From Ornithinibacillus halophilus (lineage in GTDB: Bacteria > Bacillota > Bacilli > Bacillales > Amphibacillaceae), in contig NZ_FQVW01000001.1 in the NCBI RefSeq assembly GCF_900129485.1, positions 372,001-436,000 of the forward strand: DNA of 64,000 bases, read 5' to 3'. Under the pieces are notes generated by a model. That model ran no database searches and had not been told where the DNA came from. It saw nothing but the letters and a program-made list of their open reading frames with translations. A program made the translations under genes and the position numbers. Positions 8,796-17,488 of the stretch are shown here, in pieces (position 1 is the first letter of the stretch; each line of letters begins with the position of its first letter).

Positions 8796-9965
8796 CTAGG
8801 ATGAAGATATAGTCCCATATTTACCTCCACCACCAGCATTAATTGTTAATTCCCCTTTTCTTAATTGCAATATTGATTCTGCTATTTTGTTGGGTACAAC
8901 TTCACTTAGCTGTTTATATGGAACATGGTGAATAATATTCATTTCTGTCTGAAATTCTTCAAGTAATTTCTCAAATGTTTTCGGCCCTAGCTTTGGAATA
9001 TACTCTAATGGAACTTGATAAATATAGGGTGGCCTAGTCTCTTTTCCATATTTGACATTAGCTAATTCTTTAATTCGATCTGCAACCCCTTTTACTACTT
9101 TAGCTGAACCACATTTTGAACAAGTATTTGCATCAGGAGATAATTCCTCTAGACAATGGTCACAAACTGTTGTATGGTACTTTCCTAGTTTAGGATTCAT
9201 TCCAAAATTTCTACGAATATGTCTACCTTTTACTCCATGTAATGCCCAGTAAAATTCTTTAAAAGATGGTTCTTCCATCGTAATTTCTTGATATTCTCTA
9301 GCAATCTTAGCTAAAGAATGAGCATCTGAATTCGTAACAAAAGTATACTGATGTAGTTCTTCAATTTGATCAGCCATTTGTGTGTCTGAGCTTAGACCTA
9401 GTTCTATTCCATCGATTAAATCAGGATCAAGAACCTCCTCGAGTGATTTCAAAACACCTTTTCCATAAAGACTTTTATAAGGAGTAAAAACATGGGCCGG
9501 AATAAAAATACCATTTAATTCTTTTACCTTATATTGTAATTCTTTTGCTGTCCCATAATACCGTTGCGAACTTAGGGAAATATTTTTCATTTTTGTAACT
9601 AGCCATCTAGAAAACTCTTCCATTTGTGCCAGTGTTGGAAGGTAACATAGTACATGAATCGGACCCTTGCAATTTTCATCATATACTTCAATCTCTGACC
9701 CTAATAATAAAGTGACTTTTTCAAAACGAATTCCACCATCCTCAAGTTCTACCGCTTGTCCAGCCTCTATCAATTGTTTTAGCTCTGCTTGTACACCTGG
9801 AGACTGACAATCAATCACCCCTACCATGTGAATTCCTTTATTTCGACTGGCTTCTATGAGTATGTTTGTAATTGTAAGGGTTTTGGATGCGGTAATCTTT
9901 ACTGGCTTATTATAAATATCTCTACCGATATGAATGTGCATATCCGCAAAATATGACTGTACCAT
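8796..9965 (-). CDS. yqxK: Endonuclease Q-family protein (YqxK-like, PHP domain plus zinc ribbon)
   Basis: The 389-aa protein begins with a PHP metallo-hydrolase fold: ADMHIHIG near residue 8-14 gives the first metal ligands, and TNSDAHSL gives later Asp/His ligands. A four-Cys zinc ribbon follows (CDHCLEEL...CSKCGS, about residues 267-290). A C-terminal segment with a helix-hairpin-helix-like PKLGPKTFEKLLEE comes after. EndoQ enzymes nick 5' of deaminated or abasic bases in archaea and some Bacillus; activity here is inferred from family. The ATG directly abuts the nudF stop (TAAATG), so the two genes are translationally coupled. Confidence 0.8.
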   Translation of the reverse strand: MVQSYFADMHIHIGRDIYNKPVKITASKTLTITNILIEASRNKGIHMVGVIDCQSPGVQAELKQLIEAGQAVELEDGGIRFEKVTLLLGSEIEVYDENCKGPIHVLCYLPTLAQMEEFSRWLVTKMKNISLSSQRYYGTAKELQYKVKELNGIFIPAHVFTPYKSLYGKGVLKSLEEVLDPDLIDGIELGLSSDTQMADQIEELHQYTFVTNSDAHSLAKIAREYQEITMEEPSFKEFYWALHGVKGRHIRRNFGMNPKLGKYHTTVCDHCLEELSPDANTCSKCGSAKVVKGVADRIKELANVKYGKETRPPYIYQVPLEYIPKLGPKTFEKLLEEFQTEMNIIHHVPYKQLSEVVPNKIAESILQLRKGELTINAGGGGKYGTISSS

Positions 9966-10511
9966 TTATTTCAATCCCATCATTTCTAAATATAAAATAG
10001 CGTAATTAGTTTTAGCATCATGGATTCGCTGATTGGACACATACCTTTTTGCTTCTTCCAATGTAAGTTCCATTCGCTCTACAAATTCATCGTCATCTCC
10101 ATCCACTGGTTGTGCCATTTTCTTGATGTCTTTTGCTAAATATAAGTACATTAATTCATCAGCAAAACCTGGGGACGTATAAAATGATGTAATATACTCT
10201 AATGAATCAGTAGTATAGCCCGTTTCTTCCTCCAACTCACGTACTGCAGTTACTTCAGGCTTTTCCCCTGGTTCTAACTTCCCTGCAGGAATTTCAATAA
10301 TCGACTTTTCTAATGGCTTTCGAAATTGTTCAACAAGAACGATCTTATTATCATTTGTAATTGGAATAATTCCCACAGCACCTGGATGTTTAATTAGCTC
10401 TCTTTTTGATGTTTTTCCGTTAGGCAATAAAACGTCATCTACTTGGAGGGTGATCACTTTACCTTCAAATATTTTTTCTGTTTTTATGGTTTTTTCTTCA
10501 AATTTTTTCAT
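9966..10511 (-). CDS. nudF: ADP-ribose pyrophosphatase (Nudix hydrolase)
   Basis: This 181-aa Nudix protein hydrolyses ADP-ribose to AMP and ribose-5-phosphate. The Nudix box is complete from G77 to G98 (GX5EX7REXXEEXG: E83, R91, E92, E95, E96). The proline in SPGFADE about 16 residues after the box is the feature that marks ADP-ribose pyrophosphatases. It is the first gene of the nudF-yqxK pair, divergent from the aldo-keto reductase, and matches the B. subtilis nudF (yqkG) position. Confidence 0.92.
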   Translation of the reverse strand: MKKFEEKTIKTEKIFEGKVITLQVDDVLLPNGKTSKRELIKHPGAVGIIPITNDNKIVLVEQFRKPLEKSIIEIPAGKLEPGEKPEVTAVRELEEETGYTTDSLEYITSFYTSPGFADELMYLYLAKDIKKMAQPVDGDDDEFVERMELTLEEAKRYVSNQRIHDAKTNYAILYLEMMGLK

Positions 10512-10635
10512 TATGTTATCACCTACAATTTTAATGATTCTATTTTAGCATACCATTCTTATATGTTGTATTAGTTGTATTATTGAATTGCCTCACTTTA
10601 CAATAGAGATAAATGGATTATTGGAGGTTGAAAGA

Positions 10636-11547
10636 TTGAATAAAAATCAATTAGGAAAATCAGACCTATACATATCAGAACTTACTTTGGGTTGTATGTC
10701 CTTAGGCACAAATGTAGATAACGCATCCAAAATCATAGAATCCGCATTAGATTCTGGTATTAACCATCTAGATACTGCTGATCTTTATGACTTTGGTATA
10801 AACGAAGAAATTGTAGGATCCGTCATTAAAAATAAACGTGATAACATTATTCTTACTTCTAAAGTAGGTAATCATTTTAATGCAGAAAAAAAGGCTTGGT
10901 ATTGGGACCCTTCAAAAGAACATATTGAATCTGGAATTAAAGATAGCTTACGTCGTTTAAATACTGATTACCTCGATTTATATTTATTGCATGGTGGTAC
11001 GATAGAAGATCCAATTGATGAAGTTATCCATACAATGGAAACCTTAAAGAAAGAAGGTACCATTCGTGCATATGGTATTTCTTCGATTAGACCTAATGTT
11101 ATCAGAGAATATGTAAAGCGAAGCAATATAGATGCAGTTATGATGCAATATAATATGTTTGATCGCCGTCCTGAAGAAGAAGTGCTTGATCTTCTGAATG
11201 AAAATTCTATTAGCGTTCTAGCTCGAGGACCATTAGCAAAAGGAATGTTAAGCAATAAAGGATTAGAAGTTATTCACTCTAAAGGAAAAGAAGGGTATCT
11301 AGACTATTCTAGTGAAGATTTGATCGAAGGTTTCCAAAAGCTACATTCACTAAGTGCTGAACGGTCAATGAACGGATTGGCTTTAGGATATGTACTAAAG
11401 CACCCGGCAGTTGCCAGTGCTGTATTTGGAGCAAGCTCTATGCACCAGTTAATAGAAAATACCGCTTCAGGAATAAATTTGGAAACTTCTGTTTATCGCA
11501 AAGTACAGGAAATAACAAAAGCAATTACTTATACAAATCATCGATGA
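10636..11547 (+). CDS. yqkF: Aldo/keto reductase, YqkF-like
   Basis: This 303-aa NADPH-dependent (beta/alpha)8 aldo/keto reductase has the active-site Asp/Tyr in HLDTADLYDFG, Lys in ILTSKVG and His in LYLLHGG. The pattern matches B. subtilis YqkF. I place the start at TTG 10636, since GGAGG lies 8 nt upstream and the family begins a few residues before LGKSDLYISE; the longer reading from 10588 would absorb the Shine-Dalgarno. The gene is convergent with the HesB-like gene. A 21-nt tandem repeat and a bidirectional terminator lie in between. Substrate unknown. Confidence 0.9.
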   Translation: MNKNQLGKSDLYISELTLGCMSLGTNVDNASKIIESALDSGINHLDTADLYDFGINEEIVGSVIKNKRDNIILTSKVGNHFNAEKKAWYWDPSKEHIESGIKDSLRRLNTDYLDLYLLHGGTIEDPIDEVIHTMETLKKEGTIRAYGISSIRPNVIREYVKRSNIDAVMMQYNMFDRRPEEEVLDLLNENSISVLARGPLAKGMLSNKGLEVIHSKGKEGYLDYSSEDLIEGFQKLHSLSAERSMNGLALGYVLKHPAVASAVFGASSMHQLIENTASGINLETSVYRKVQEITKAITYTNHR

Positions 11548-11566
11548 GGACCTAATTATTGAAAAT

Positions 11567-11714
11567 CTTCGGGGGTTCTGCCTGGTACTTCGGGGGTTTT
11601 CGCTGTTACTTCGAGTGGCTCTGCCTGGAACTTCGGGAACTTTTGCAGTATCTTCGGCGGCTTTCGTAAGAACTTCGGGGACTTATGAAGTATCTTCGGG
11701 AACTTTTGTAAATT
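11567..11714. repeat. Degenerate 21-nt tandem repeat, seven units
   Basis: Seven contiguous units, each beginning CTTCG, of 21,21,22,21,21,21,21 nt lie at 11567, 11588, 11609, 11631, 11652, 11673 and 11694. The shared pattern is CTTCGGGRRYTTTNG plus a more variable tail. A further decayed unit may follow. The array is much richer in G than its surroundings and sits between yqkF and its terminator. There are no unique spacers, so it is not a CRISPR. Function unknown. Confidence 0.85.
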
Positions 11715-11754
11715 CTTTAGCTATCATTCTCTCCCAAAGTTTGCCTACACAATC

Positions 11755-11783
11755 AAAAAATCCGAACTGAGTTCGGATTTTTT
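11755..11783. terminator. Bidirectional rho-independent terminator
   Basis: AAAAAATCCGAACT(GA)GTTCGGATTTTTT is a near-perfect hairpin with an A-run before and a T-run after the stem. It serves the convergent genes yqkF (+) and the HesB-like gene (-). Confidence 0.95.
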
Positions 11784-11794
11784 ATATTAATTTC

Positions 11795-12106
11795 CTACAC
11801 TATACTACTAACTGAAATGAATGGGTTTAATATCCCTTCTGGACTCGACAGTCGAAACATGCCATTAATAAAATCTAGCTTTACTTTTTGACTGAAAAAT
11901 GTCTGTTGTTGACTAGCAATGATCGCCGGGTATGTTTCACAATCAACATCTTGGTGAAAGGATTCTTTTTCATCTACAAAGCGAAATGTTGGCATTCCGT
12001 TAACACCACATCCAAGTCCTTTTGTATCATACCAAAGTTGTAAATAATAGCCATTTTTAATCTGGTCTAATTGCTCTTTGGCCTGTTGTGTAATCGTTAA
12101 TAACAT
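11795..12106 (-). CDS. yqkB: HesB-like iron-sulfur biosynthesis family protein (YqkB-like)
   Basis: The 103-aa protein begins MLLTITQQAKEQL and has the YDTKGLGCGVNGMPTF segment of the small HesB-like proteins annotated YqkB in Bacillus. Only two cysteines fall in conserved-looking places (GLGCGVNG and DVDCETYP). The C-terminal CGCG cluster-binding motif of IscA/SufA carriers is absent, so a role as an A-type carrier is doubtful. It is monocistronic or the last gene after the SDR gene 18 nt upstream. Confidence 0.75.
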   Translation of the reverse strand: MLLTITQQAKEQLDQIKNGYYLQLWYDTKGLGCGVNGMPTFRFVDEKESFHQDVDCETYPAIIASQQQTFFSQKVKLDFINGMFRLSSPEGILNPFISVSSIV

Positions 12107-12124
12107 AGTTAACTCCTATAAAAT

Positions 12125-12919
12125 CTATTTTTGATTAAACTGCTTTTTTAATAGTTTTTCCAATGTCTTAGGAAAAAGGTAATTAAACTTACTCCCCAAT
12201 TCCATCCACCATGGTAAGTTGATTTCTCGACGGTTGGAAAACAAATGCTGCGTAATCTTTTTTGCTACTTTTTCTGGGTCTAACATATAACGTTCAACGT
12301 TTTTCTGATAACTTCCATGTGGGTCAGCCAGTTCAAAGAAATTTGTACGAACAGGCCCTAAATTTACTGTTGTTACTTGTACATTTTCTTGTTTCATTTC
12401 TATTCTTAGTGCATTTGAGAACCCAATAACAGCATGTTTCGTTGAAGCATATATACTAGATTTTGGTGTTGCTATTTTTCCAGCTTGGGAAGCAACATTT
12501 ATAATATGCCCATCTTGTTTATTGATAAAATGTGGCAATAATAAATGGGTTAATTTAATTAATGATAATACATTAAGATCAAACATATCCTTAACATCGT
12601 TCCAGTTTACATCTTTCACATAATCAAACATACCAATTCCAGCATTATTGATTAGCGCGTGAATAATAGGATGTTCTGATAGTATTTTAACAACTGTTTG
12701 CTCTGTTTGATTCTCATCTGATAAATCAACTGGATATACGCAGGATGTTGCTTTCAATTCTGTTTGTAATTGCCGTTGCAACTCATACAATTTTTCTTGA
12801 GAACGAGCAAGCATGACTGGTTTTCCCCCATTACGGGCTATCTCCCAAACAAGTCTCTCTCCAATCCCACTTGAAGCACCAGTAACTATAATTGTTTTGT
12901 CTTTCACTTTATTTTGCAT
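12125..12919 (-). CDS. yqjQ: SDR-family oxidoreductase (YqjQ-like)
   Basis: This classical short-chain dehydrogenase of 264 aa has the cofactor motif TGASSGIG, NNAGIG, a catalytic Ser in the VASQAG region and the YASTKHA (YxxxK) pair. The C-terminus is basic (LEKLLKKQFNQK). The start is uncertain: ATG 12919 (MQNKVKDK) fits family alignments, but the nearest Shine-Dalgarno (AGAGG) sits beside the alternative ATG at 12937. Either way the gene overlaps the 3' end of the MBL hydrolase gene, which points to translational coupling. Substrate unknown. Confidence 0.85.
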   Translation of the reverse strand: MQNKVKDKTIIVTGASSGIGERLVWEIARNGGKPVMLARSQEKLYELQRQLQTELKATSCVYPVDLSDENQTEQTVVKILSEHPIIHALINNAGIGMFDYVKDVNWNDVKDMFDLNVLSLIKLTHLLLPHFINKQDGHIINVASQAGKIATPKSSIYASTKHAVIGFSNALRIEMKQENVQVTTVNLGPVRTNFFELADPHGSYQKNVERYMLDPEKVAKKITQHLFSNRREINLPWWMELGSKFNYLFPKTLEKLLKKQFNQK

Positions 12920-13871
12920 GATAATAAATAATACCATCCTCTACGGATTGTTCGATAAGTCCCTCTTCTTCAAGATAGTCAAGCTGACCAATTGTTTCAG
13001 ACATCGTTAAATTAAGCTGTTTTTCATAATGCATAGGAAAAATTTGCTGACATATTTGAAAAGGATTTTGACTGTATTCTCTTAATAGATGCAGTACTTT
13101 GTTCGCTCTTTTTTCTTGTCTTTGCATTTGTGATGGAATTTTTTCTTGAACATTTGAAAAAACAATCCCATGACCTGGTAACACTTGTTTTATGTCTAAA
13201 TCCAAACATTTCATTAGGTTTTGACGGTATTGAACTAAAGACCTAGCTCTTTCCTTGTTTCCATCATGTGGAGGTTCTAGTAAAGGATTTGGTGAAATGG
13301 CATTTAATAAGTGATCACCACCAATAAACACACCATCTTTTTCTCGTAAGAAAGAAAGATGACTTTGTGCGTGTCCTTTCGTTTCAATTACTTTCCAGTC
13401 TTCATGTCCTGGCAATACATCGCCTTCCCTAATACGATCCGTTAATTGACCTTCTCCGGCTAATTTTAAAGGATCACGTAAACGATCTAGTAAATAATGA
13501 TATTTCTCCGGTATACCACAAGCAGGAAAAAACTCTCTGAAGAAATTTTCATAATGCTGAAAGAAATTCTCATCTCTTGTTAACCATAAATCGACATTTT
13601 TATGAGCAATCATTCTTTCAGCTCTTGGAAACTGTTCCACTAAACCGATGTGGTCCGGATGGTGGTGTGTTAAAATAACCTGTTCAATATCATTTGGTTG
13701 ATAACCAATTTCTTTCAATTGTACTTTAAACGCTTCCCATGCCTCTTTTGTTTTCACCCCAGCATCGACAAGTGACAGCGTATCCCCTTTTATAATATAA
13801 ACATGTGTATCTCCCACAGCAAAAGGTGTAGGTATAGTTATTTGTGTAATAGTTTCATCGATTATTTGCAT
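12909..13871 (-). CDS. yqjP: Metallo-beta-lactamase-fold hydrolase (YqjP-like)
   Basis: The 320-aa protein has the metal-binding THHHPDHIG motif near residue 74, a further His/Asp in GHAQSHLS and FIGGDHLL, and LPGHGIV toward the C-terminus. After the MBL domain (about 1-230) comes a winged-helix-like tail (about 255-320), the usual layout of glyoxalase-II-like proteins of this type. ATG 13871 lies 6 nt after GGAGG. A near-perfect 22-nt palindrome overlaps the presumed promoter/5' UTR, so the yqjP-yqjQ pair probably has a dedicated repressor. Confidence 0.85.
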   Translation of the reverse strand: MQIIDETITQITIPTPFAVGDTHVYIIKGDTLSLVDAGVKTKEAWEAFKVQLKEIGYQPNDIEQVILTHHHPDHIGLVEQFPRAERMIAHKNVDLWLTRDENFFQHYENFFREFFPACGIPEKYHYLLDRLRDPLKLAGEGQLTDRIREGDVLPGHEDWKVIETKGHAQSHLSFLREKDGVFIGGDHLLNAISPNPLLEPPHDGNKERARSLVQYRQNLMKCLDLDIKQVLPGHGIVFSNVQEKIPSQMQRQEKRANKVLHLLREYSQNPFQICQQIFPMHYEKQLNLTMSETIGQLDYLEEEGLIEQSVEDGIIYYHAK

Positions 13872-13883
13872 GTTCATCCTCCG

Positions 13884-13905
13884 ATAATGAATGGTCATTC
13901 ATTAT
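13884..13905. promoter_or_regulatory. 22-nt perfect palindromic operator upstream of the MBL-SDR pair
   Basis: ATAATGAATG-GT-CATTCATTAT is a perfect 10-bp inverted repeat with a 2-nt centre, 13 nt upstream of the yqjP-like ATG. The TGAATG/CATTCA half-sites are typical of TetR-family operators, including those of fatty-acid regulators, although the spacing differs from the B. subtilis FadR site. No TetR-type gene lies in the window. Confidence 0.65.
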
Positions 13906-13967
13906 TTTCTTTTTATTCTACACCTTTATATGCAAATAGAGCAAGCAACTTGGTTATCCTATAGAAA

Positions 13968-15602
13968 TTATTGATTATAATTTTGTTCAACAAACAGTTG
14001 ATTTATTGCTTCATCTAGAAGTTTCGGTAGTTTGTTAAAACTATAATTCAACTCCAATCGTTCAGTCCACTGATGAGGGTCTTTTCCTAAAGGTCCGATA
14101 TTTAGTACTGGCATTGTTAATTCTTCAATTATATCTTTAGGAAAAACAAACCCTTTATTTTGTAAAGGCATGTTATTCGTTAGCTGTTCAACATTACTAA
14201 CTGATGAAAGTGGTCCTATATAACTCAAATCTGAAAGTCCTGTAAAGAATTCAGATACTGTTAACTTAATATTATAATTCGCTTTTGCATAGCCTTCTAC
14301 CTTTGCCATCACATTTTGAACAAGTGGATTGTCCTTTGAAGAAACGGCCGGATAAAATGGTGGACTGTAAAATAAGACAATCATTGGTGCTAAATCCTTA
14401 CACATGGCTGACAAATCTTGAACAAGTATTGTAGAAAAGTCTCGGTCTCCATGCTCCCGTTGACTAACTAATAAATTTTGTCGTCTCTCAACTTCCTCTT
14501 TTCCATACCTCTTACATGCTTCCTGATACAATTCTTCGTACATTAATACATTCACCTTCGTATACGGGGCCAGAAAATCCGTTGCTACCGATGAAAAATT
14601 TCTTCTCTTTTGTTTCATAAACTCCTCGATGTCAATTGCTGCTCGCTTCGCACTTTCTACTAACTTTATATTAATGTCACCAATTTGATGCTTTAAATAT
14701 AATATATTATACATTGCAATCGCTGAATTAGGCGTTTGAACAGAGTATTCTTCTTTTAAATCACGTTGCATCAAACTGACTGGTGGTGGTGTTACTTCAT
14801 CATCGACTTTTTCAATAAAGGCTTCATTTAATTCTAAATGCTGAGATAAGAAACTTACCATCAAATTTGGATTTAGACCTGCAAAAGGTTCTCCAACATG
14901 GGTTTCCTTGCCATAGCAATAAAAACCCGGTAGAACCTTACCTATGGAGCCAGTATAGACGTAATGATGGTCATCACCAGGATATTTACTAAACATAGGT
15001 TCCCCGTTGAGGCATGCTACGTACTCTAAATTTTCATCATACTGTATTTGTTTTAACACCGGTAAAGCACTTAACATCCCCATGGAATTCACTTCTTCAT
15101 CTGGAACCGATAGCATTAATATATTTCCATCAAAATTACCATTTATCGCCCTTTCCAATGCAGATAAATGAAGTGTGATACCAGCTTTCATGTCCATCAC
15201 ACCACGGCCAAATAACCAATCTCCATTCTCTAAATCAGATTGTACAGAGTCAGGTAGATTTCCCTTATTACGCATTAATTCATCCGTAAGTTCTTTTGGA
15301 TAGAAGGCTAGATTCATTAACGTACCATAGTCATCGACACCGACGACATCGAAGTGACTTAATAAGATTACGGTCTTTTTTGTTGGCTTTTTACTTTTCA
15401 CTAGAGCAGTTAAAAACCTACGCCCATCTTCAAGAGGATGTAATTTTAAATAAGTTGGATTAGCTTTAAAATAACTATTTTGATCTAATACATGATATAA
15501 ATATTCAGCGATCGCAATCTCAGCATTAGTACCAGTTATACTTTGATGATTAACAAGTGAACATAATAATTCAACTAGTTGATCCTTCGTTTGCCAGTTC
15601 AT
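13968..15602 (-). CDS. yqjN: M20-family peptidase, RocB/YqjN-like
   Basis: This 544-aa zinc peptidase-like protein belongs to the long RocB/YqjN branch. Metal-site segments are visible as LLSHFDVVG (about residue 82) and GVMDMKAG (about 135), with acidic ligands in PDEEVNSMG. An insertion domain of unusual length separates the two halves, typical of the branch. The start follows AGGAGGGG closely. B. subtilis has yqjN in this region, annotated as an amino-acid-degradation hydrolase; the substrate is not known. It is divergent from the GDPD gene. Confidence 0.85.
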   Translation of the reverse strand: MNWQTKDQLVELLCSLVNHQSITGTNAEIAIAEYLYHVLDQNSYFKANPTYLKLHPLEDGRRFLTALVKSKKPTKKTVILLSHFDVVGVDDYGTLMNLAFYPKELTDELMRNKGNLPDSVQSDLENGDWLFGRGVMDMKAGITLHLSALERAINGNFDGNILMLSVPDEEVNSMGMLSALPVLKQIQYDENLEYVACLNGEPMFSKYPGDDHHYVYTGSIGKVLPGFYCYGKETHVGEPFAGLNPNLMVSFLSQHLELNEAFIEKVDDEVTPPPVSLMQRDLKEEYSVQTPNSAIAMYNILYLKHQIGDINIKLVESAKRAAIDIEEFMKQKRRNFSSVATDFLAPYTKVNVLMYEELYQEACKRYGKEEVERRQNLLVSQREHGDRDFSTILVQDLSAMCKDLAPMIVLFYSPPFYPAVSSKDNPLVQNVMAKVEGYAKANYNIKLTVSEFFTGLSDLSYIGPLSSVSNVEQLTNNMPLQNKGFVFPKDIIEELTMPVLNIGPLGKDPHQWTERLELNYSFNKLPKLLDEAINQLFVEQNYNQ

Positions 15603-15709
15603 TCATACCCCTCCTATATGAGTAATACAATTAAAGGATTACTGGTTATATACAGAATTAATTGACTTTTCCTATCTAATCAAACAAAATCAAACATGAG
15701 GTGAAATTA

Positions 15710-16453
15710 GTGACTACGAAAATTATTGCCCATAGAGGTGCGAGTAAATTCGCACCAGAAAATACAATGCCTGCTTTTCAATTAGCTTATGAAATGAATG
15801 CAGAAGGAATAGAAACTGATGTTCAATTAACGAAAGATAATGTCCCAGTCCTAATACATGACGAACATGTTAAACGGACCACTAATGGTGTTGGCTATAT
15901 AAAAGATTTGAAATATGAACAACTTAAACAATTAGATGCGGGAAGTTGGTTTCATCATAACTATGTAGGAACCACGATTGTTTCTTTAGAAGAATTTTTA
16001 AAATGGGCCATTTCGAAGCCTTTATATTTAAACATTGAGCTTAAAAATAATAAAATAGAATATAGACATATAGAATCAATTGTATATGAAATGCTTCAGC
16101 ATTATCAGTTATTAAATCGTACCACAATTTCCACATTTAATCCAAATAGTGTGAAGCGTATGAAAAATCTATTCGATGATGTTGAAACCGCATTTCTCAC
16201 ATCAAAACGCGATAAAAATTTGGTGGAATATGCTTCCAAGATAGGTGCAAATGCGATACACATAAAATACCGCCTGCTTAATCCGTTGCTTGTGAAAATG
16301 AGTCATAAAAAAAAGATGCCCGTACGAGTCTATACTGTCAACAGAATCAGGCAAATGATGTATTGTTATCAACAAAATTGTGATGGCATTATTACAGATA
16401 TCCCAAACAAAGCAATCACAGCCAGAGAATTACATCTAGCAGAAAACACGTAA
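15710..16453 (+). CDS. Glycerophosphodiester phosphodiesterase
   Basis: This 247-aa GDPD-fold enzyme likely splits glycerophosphodiesters to glycerol-3-phosphate and an alcohol. The catalytic IIAHRGAS...PENTMPAF motif opens the protein. The Glu/Asp metal ligands are in EGIETDVQLTKD, and the second His is in VLIHDEHV. No signal peptide is seen, so it is cytoplasmic. GTG 15710 is chosen because GAGGTGA lies 6-7 nt upstream; the earlier GTG at 15701 overlaps that site. It is the first gene of a tight plus-strand run GDPD-namA-rnz-aldehyde dehydrogenase. Confidence 0.9.
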   Translation: MTTKIIAHRGASKFAPENTMPAFQLAYEMNAEGIETDVQLTKDNVPVLIHDEHVKRTTNGVGYIKDLKYEQLKQLDAGSWFHHNYVGTTIVSLEEFLKWAISKPLYLNIELKNNKIEYRHIESIVYEMLQHYQLLNRTTISTFNPNSVKRMKNLFDDVETAFLTSKRDKNLVEYASKIGANAIHIKYRLLNPLLVKMSHKKKMPVRVYTVNRIRQMMYCYQQNCDGIITDIPNKAITARELHLAENT

Positions 16454-16470
16454 ATTAGGAGGAGTTAAAT

Positions 16471-17487
16471 TTGTCAAAACTATTTTCACCATTAGAGATA
16501 CAAGGGGTAACATTAAAAAACCGTATTGTAATGTCACCAATGTGCATGTATTCATCATTAAATAAAGATGGAATGGTAACGCCTTTTCATATGACCCATT
16601 ACATTTCACGTGCTGCAGGTCAGGTAGGATTGGTCATGGTGGAAGCTACTGCAGTACAACCAGAGGGACGTATTTCTCCACAAGACCTAGGTATCTGGGG
16701 TGATCAGCATATTGAAGGATTTAAACTATTAAATGAGCAAATTAAATCCTACGGAGCAAAATCATCAATTCAGCTAGCACATGCTGGAAGAAAAGCAGTG
16801 TTAGATTCTAATATTTATGCACCTTCACCAATTGCATTTAATGAATCCTTTAAAAAGCCGAATGAAATGTCCATATCAGATATAAAAGAATCAATTGAAG
16901 CTTTTAAACATGCTGCCCGCAGAGCAAAAGATGCAGATTTTGATATAATCGAAATTCACGCAGCACATGGATATTTAATTAACCAATTTCTTTCTCCATT
17001 AACTAATAAAAGACAGGATCAATATGGTGGTAGCATTGAAAATCGATATCGCTTTTTAAGTGAAATTCTAACTGCTGTTCAAAGTGAATGGGATAACCCT
17101 ATCTTTGTTCGTATTTCAACCGATGAATATAATAATGAAGGGAATTCATTAGAAGATATTCTATATTTTACTAGTGAAATGAAAAAGCAAGGTGTTGCTC
17201 TTATTGACTGTAGCTCAGGTGGTGTTGTTCCGGCAAAAATAAACCCTTACCCTGGTTATCAAATTAAGCGATGTGAAACGATAAAAAGCAATACCGAAAT
17301 TCTTACAGGTGCAGTAGGGTTAATTACTACTGGAATTCAAGCAGAAGAAATACTACAAAATGAACGTGCGGATTTAATTTTTATTGGACGAGCATTATTA
17401 AGGAATCCATACTGGGCAAAACAAGTTGCAGATGAATTAAACGAAACGATTGATCCACCAACACAATACATACGAGGTTGGAGATAA
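16471..17487 (+). CDS. namA: NADPH dehydrogenase NamA (YqjM, old yellow enzyme family)
   Basis: This 338-aa FMN flavoprotein reduces alpha,beta-unsaturated carbonyl compounds. It closely follows B. subtilis Yqj[14 protein letters not shown] with the redox-tuning Cys, [10 protein letters not shown], and the substrate-site EIHAAHGYL with its paired His. The C-terminus (QYIRGWR) keeps the arginine that reaches into the neighbouring active site in YqjM dimers. It starts with TTG 9 nt after AGGAGGAG. rnz begins 1 nt after its stop. Confidence 0.95.
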   Translation: MSKLFSPLEIQGVTLKNRIVMSPMCMYSSLNKDGMVTPFHMTHYISRAAGQVGLVMVEATAVQPEGRISPQDLGIWGDQHIEGFKLLNEQIKSYGAKSSIQLAHAGRKAVLDSNIYAPSPIAFNESFKKPNEMSISDIKESIEAFKHAARRAKDADFDIIEIHAAHGYLINQFLSPLTNKRQDQYGGSIENRYRFLSEILTAVQSEWDNPIFVRISTDEYNNEGNSLEDILYFTSEMKKQGVALIDCSSGGVVPAKINPYPGYQIKRCETIKSNTEILTGAVGLITTGIQAEEILQNERADLIFIGRALLRNPYWAKQVADELNETIDPPTQYIRGWR

Positions 17488-17488
17488 T

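Noticed and set aside
11567-11714. CRISPR array
   Set aside because: Units follow each other directly without spacers, are degenerate, and there are no cas genes.
12909-12937. Frameshift joining the MBL hydrolase and the SDR genes
   Set aside because: Both proteins are complete with their own motifs and normal length; the short overlap is typical translational coupling.
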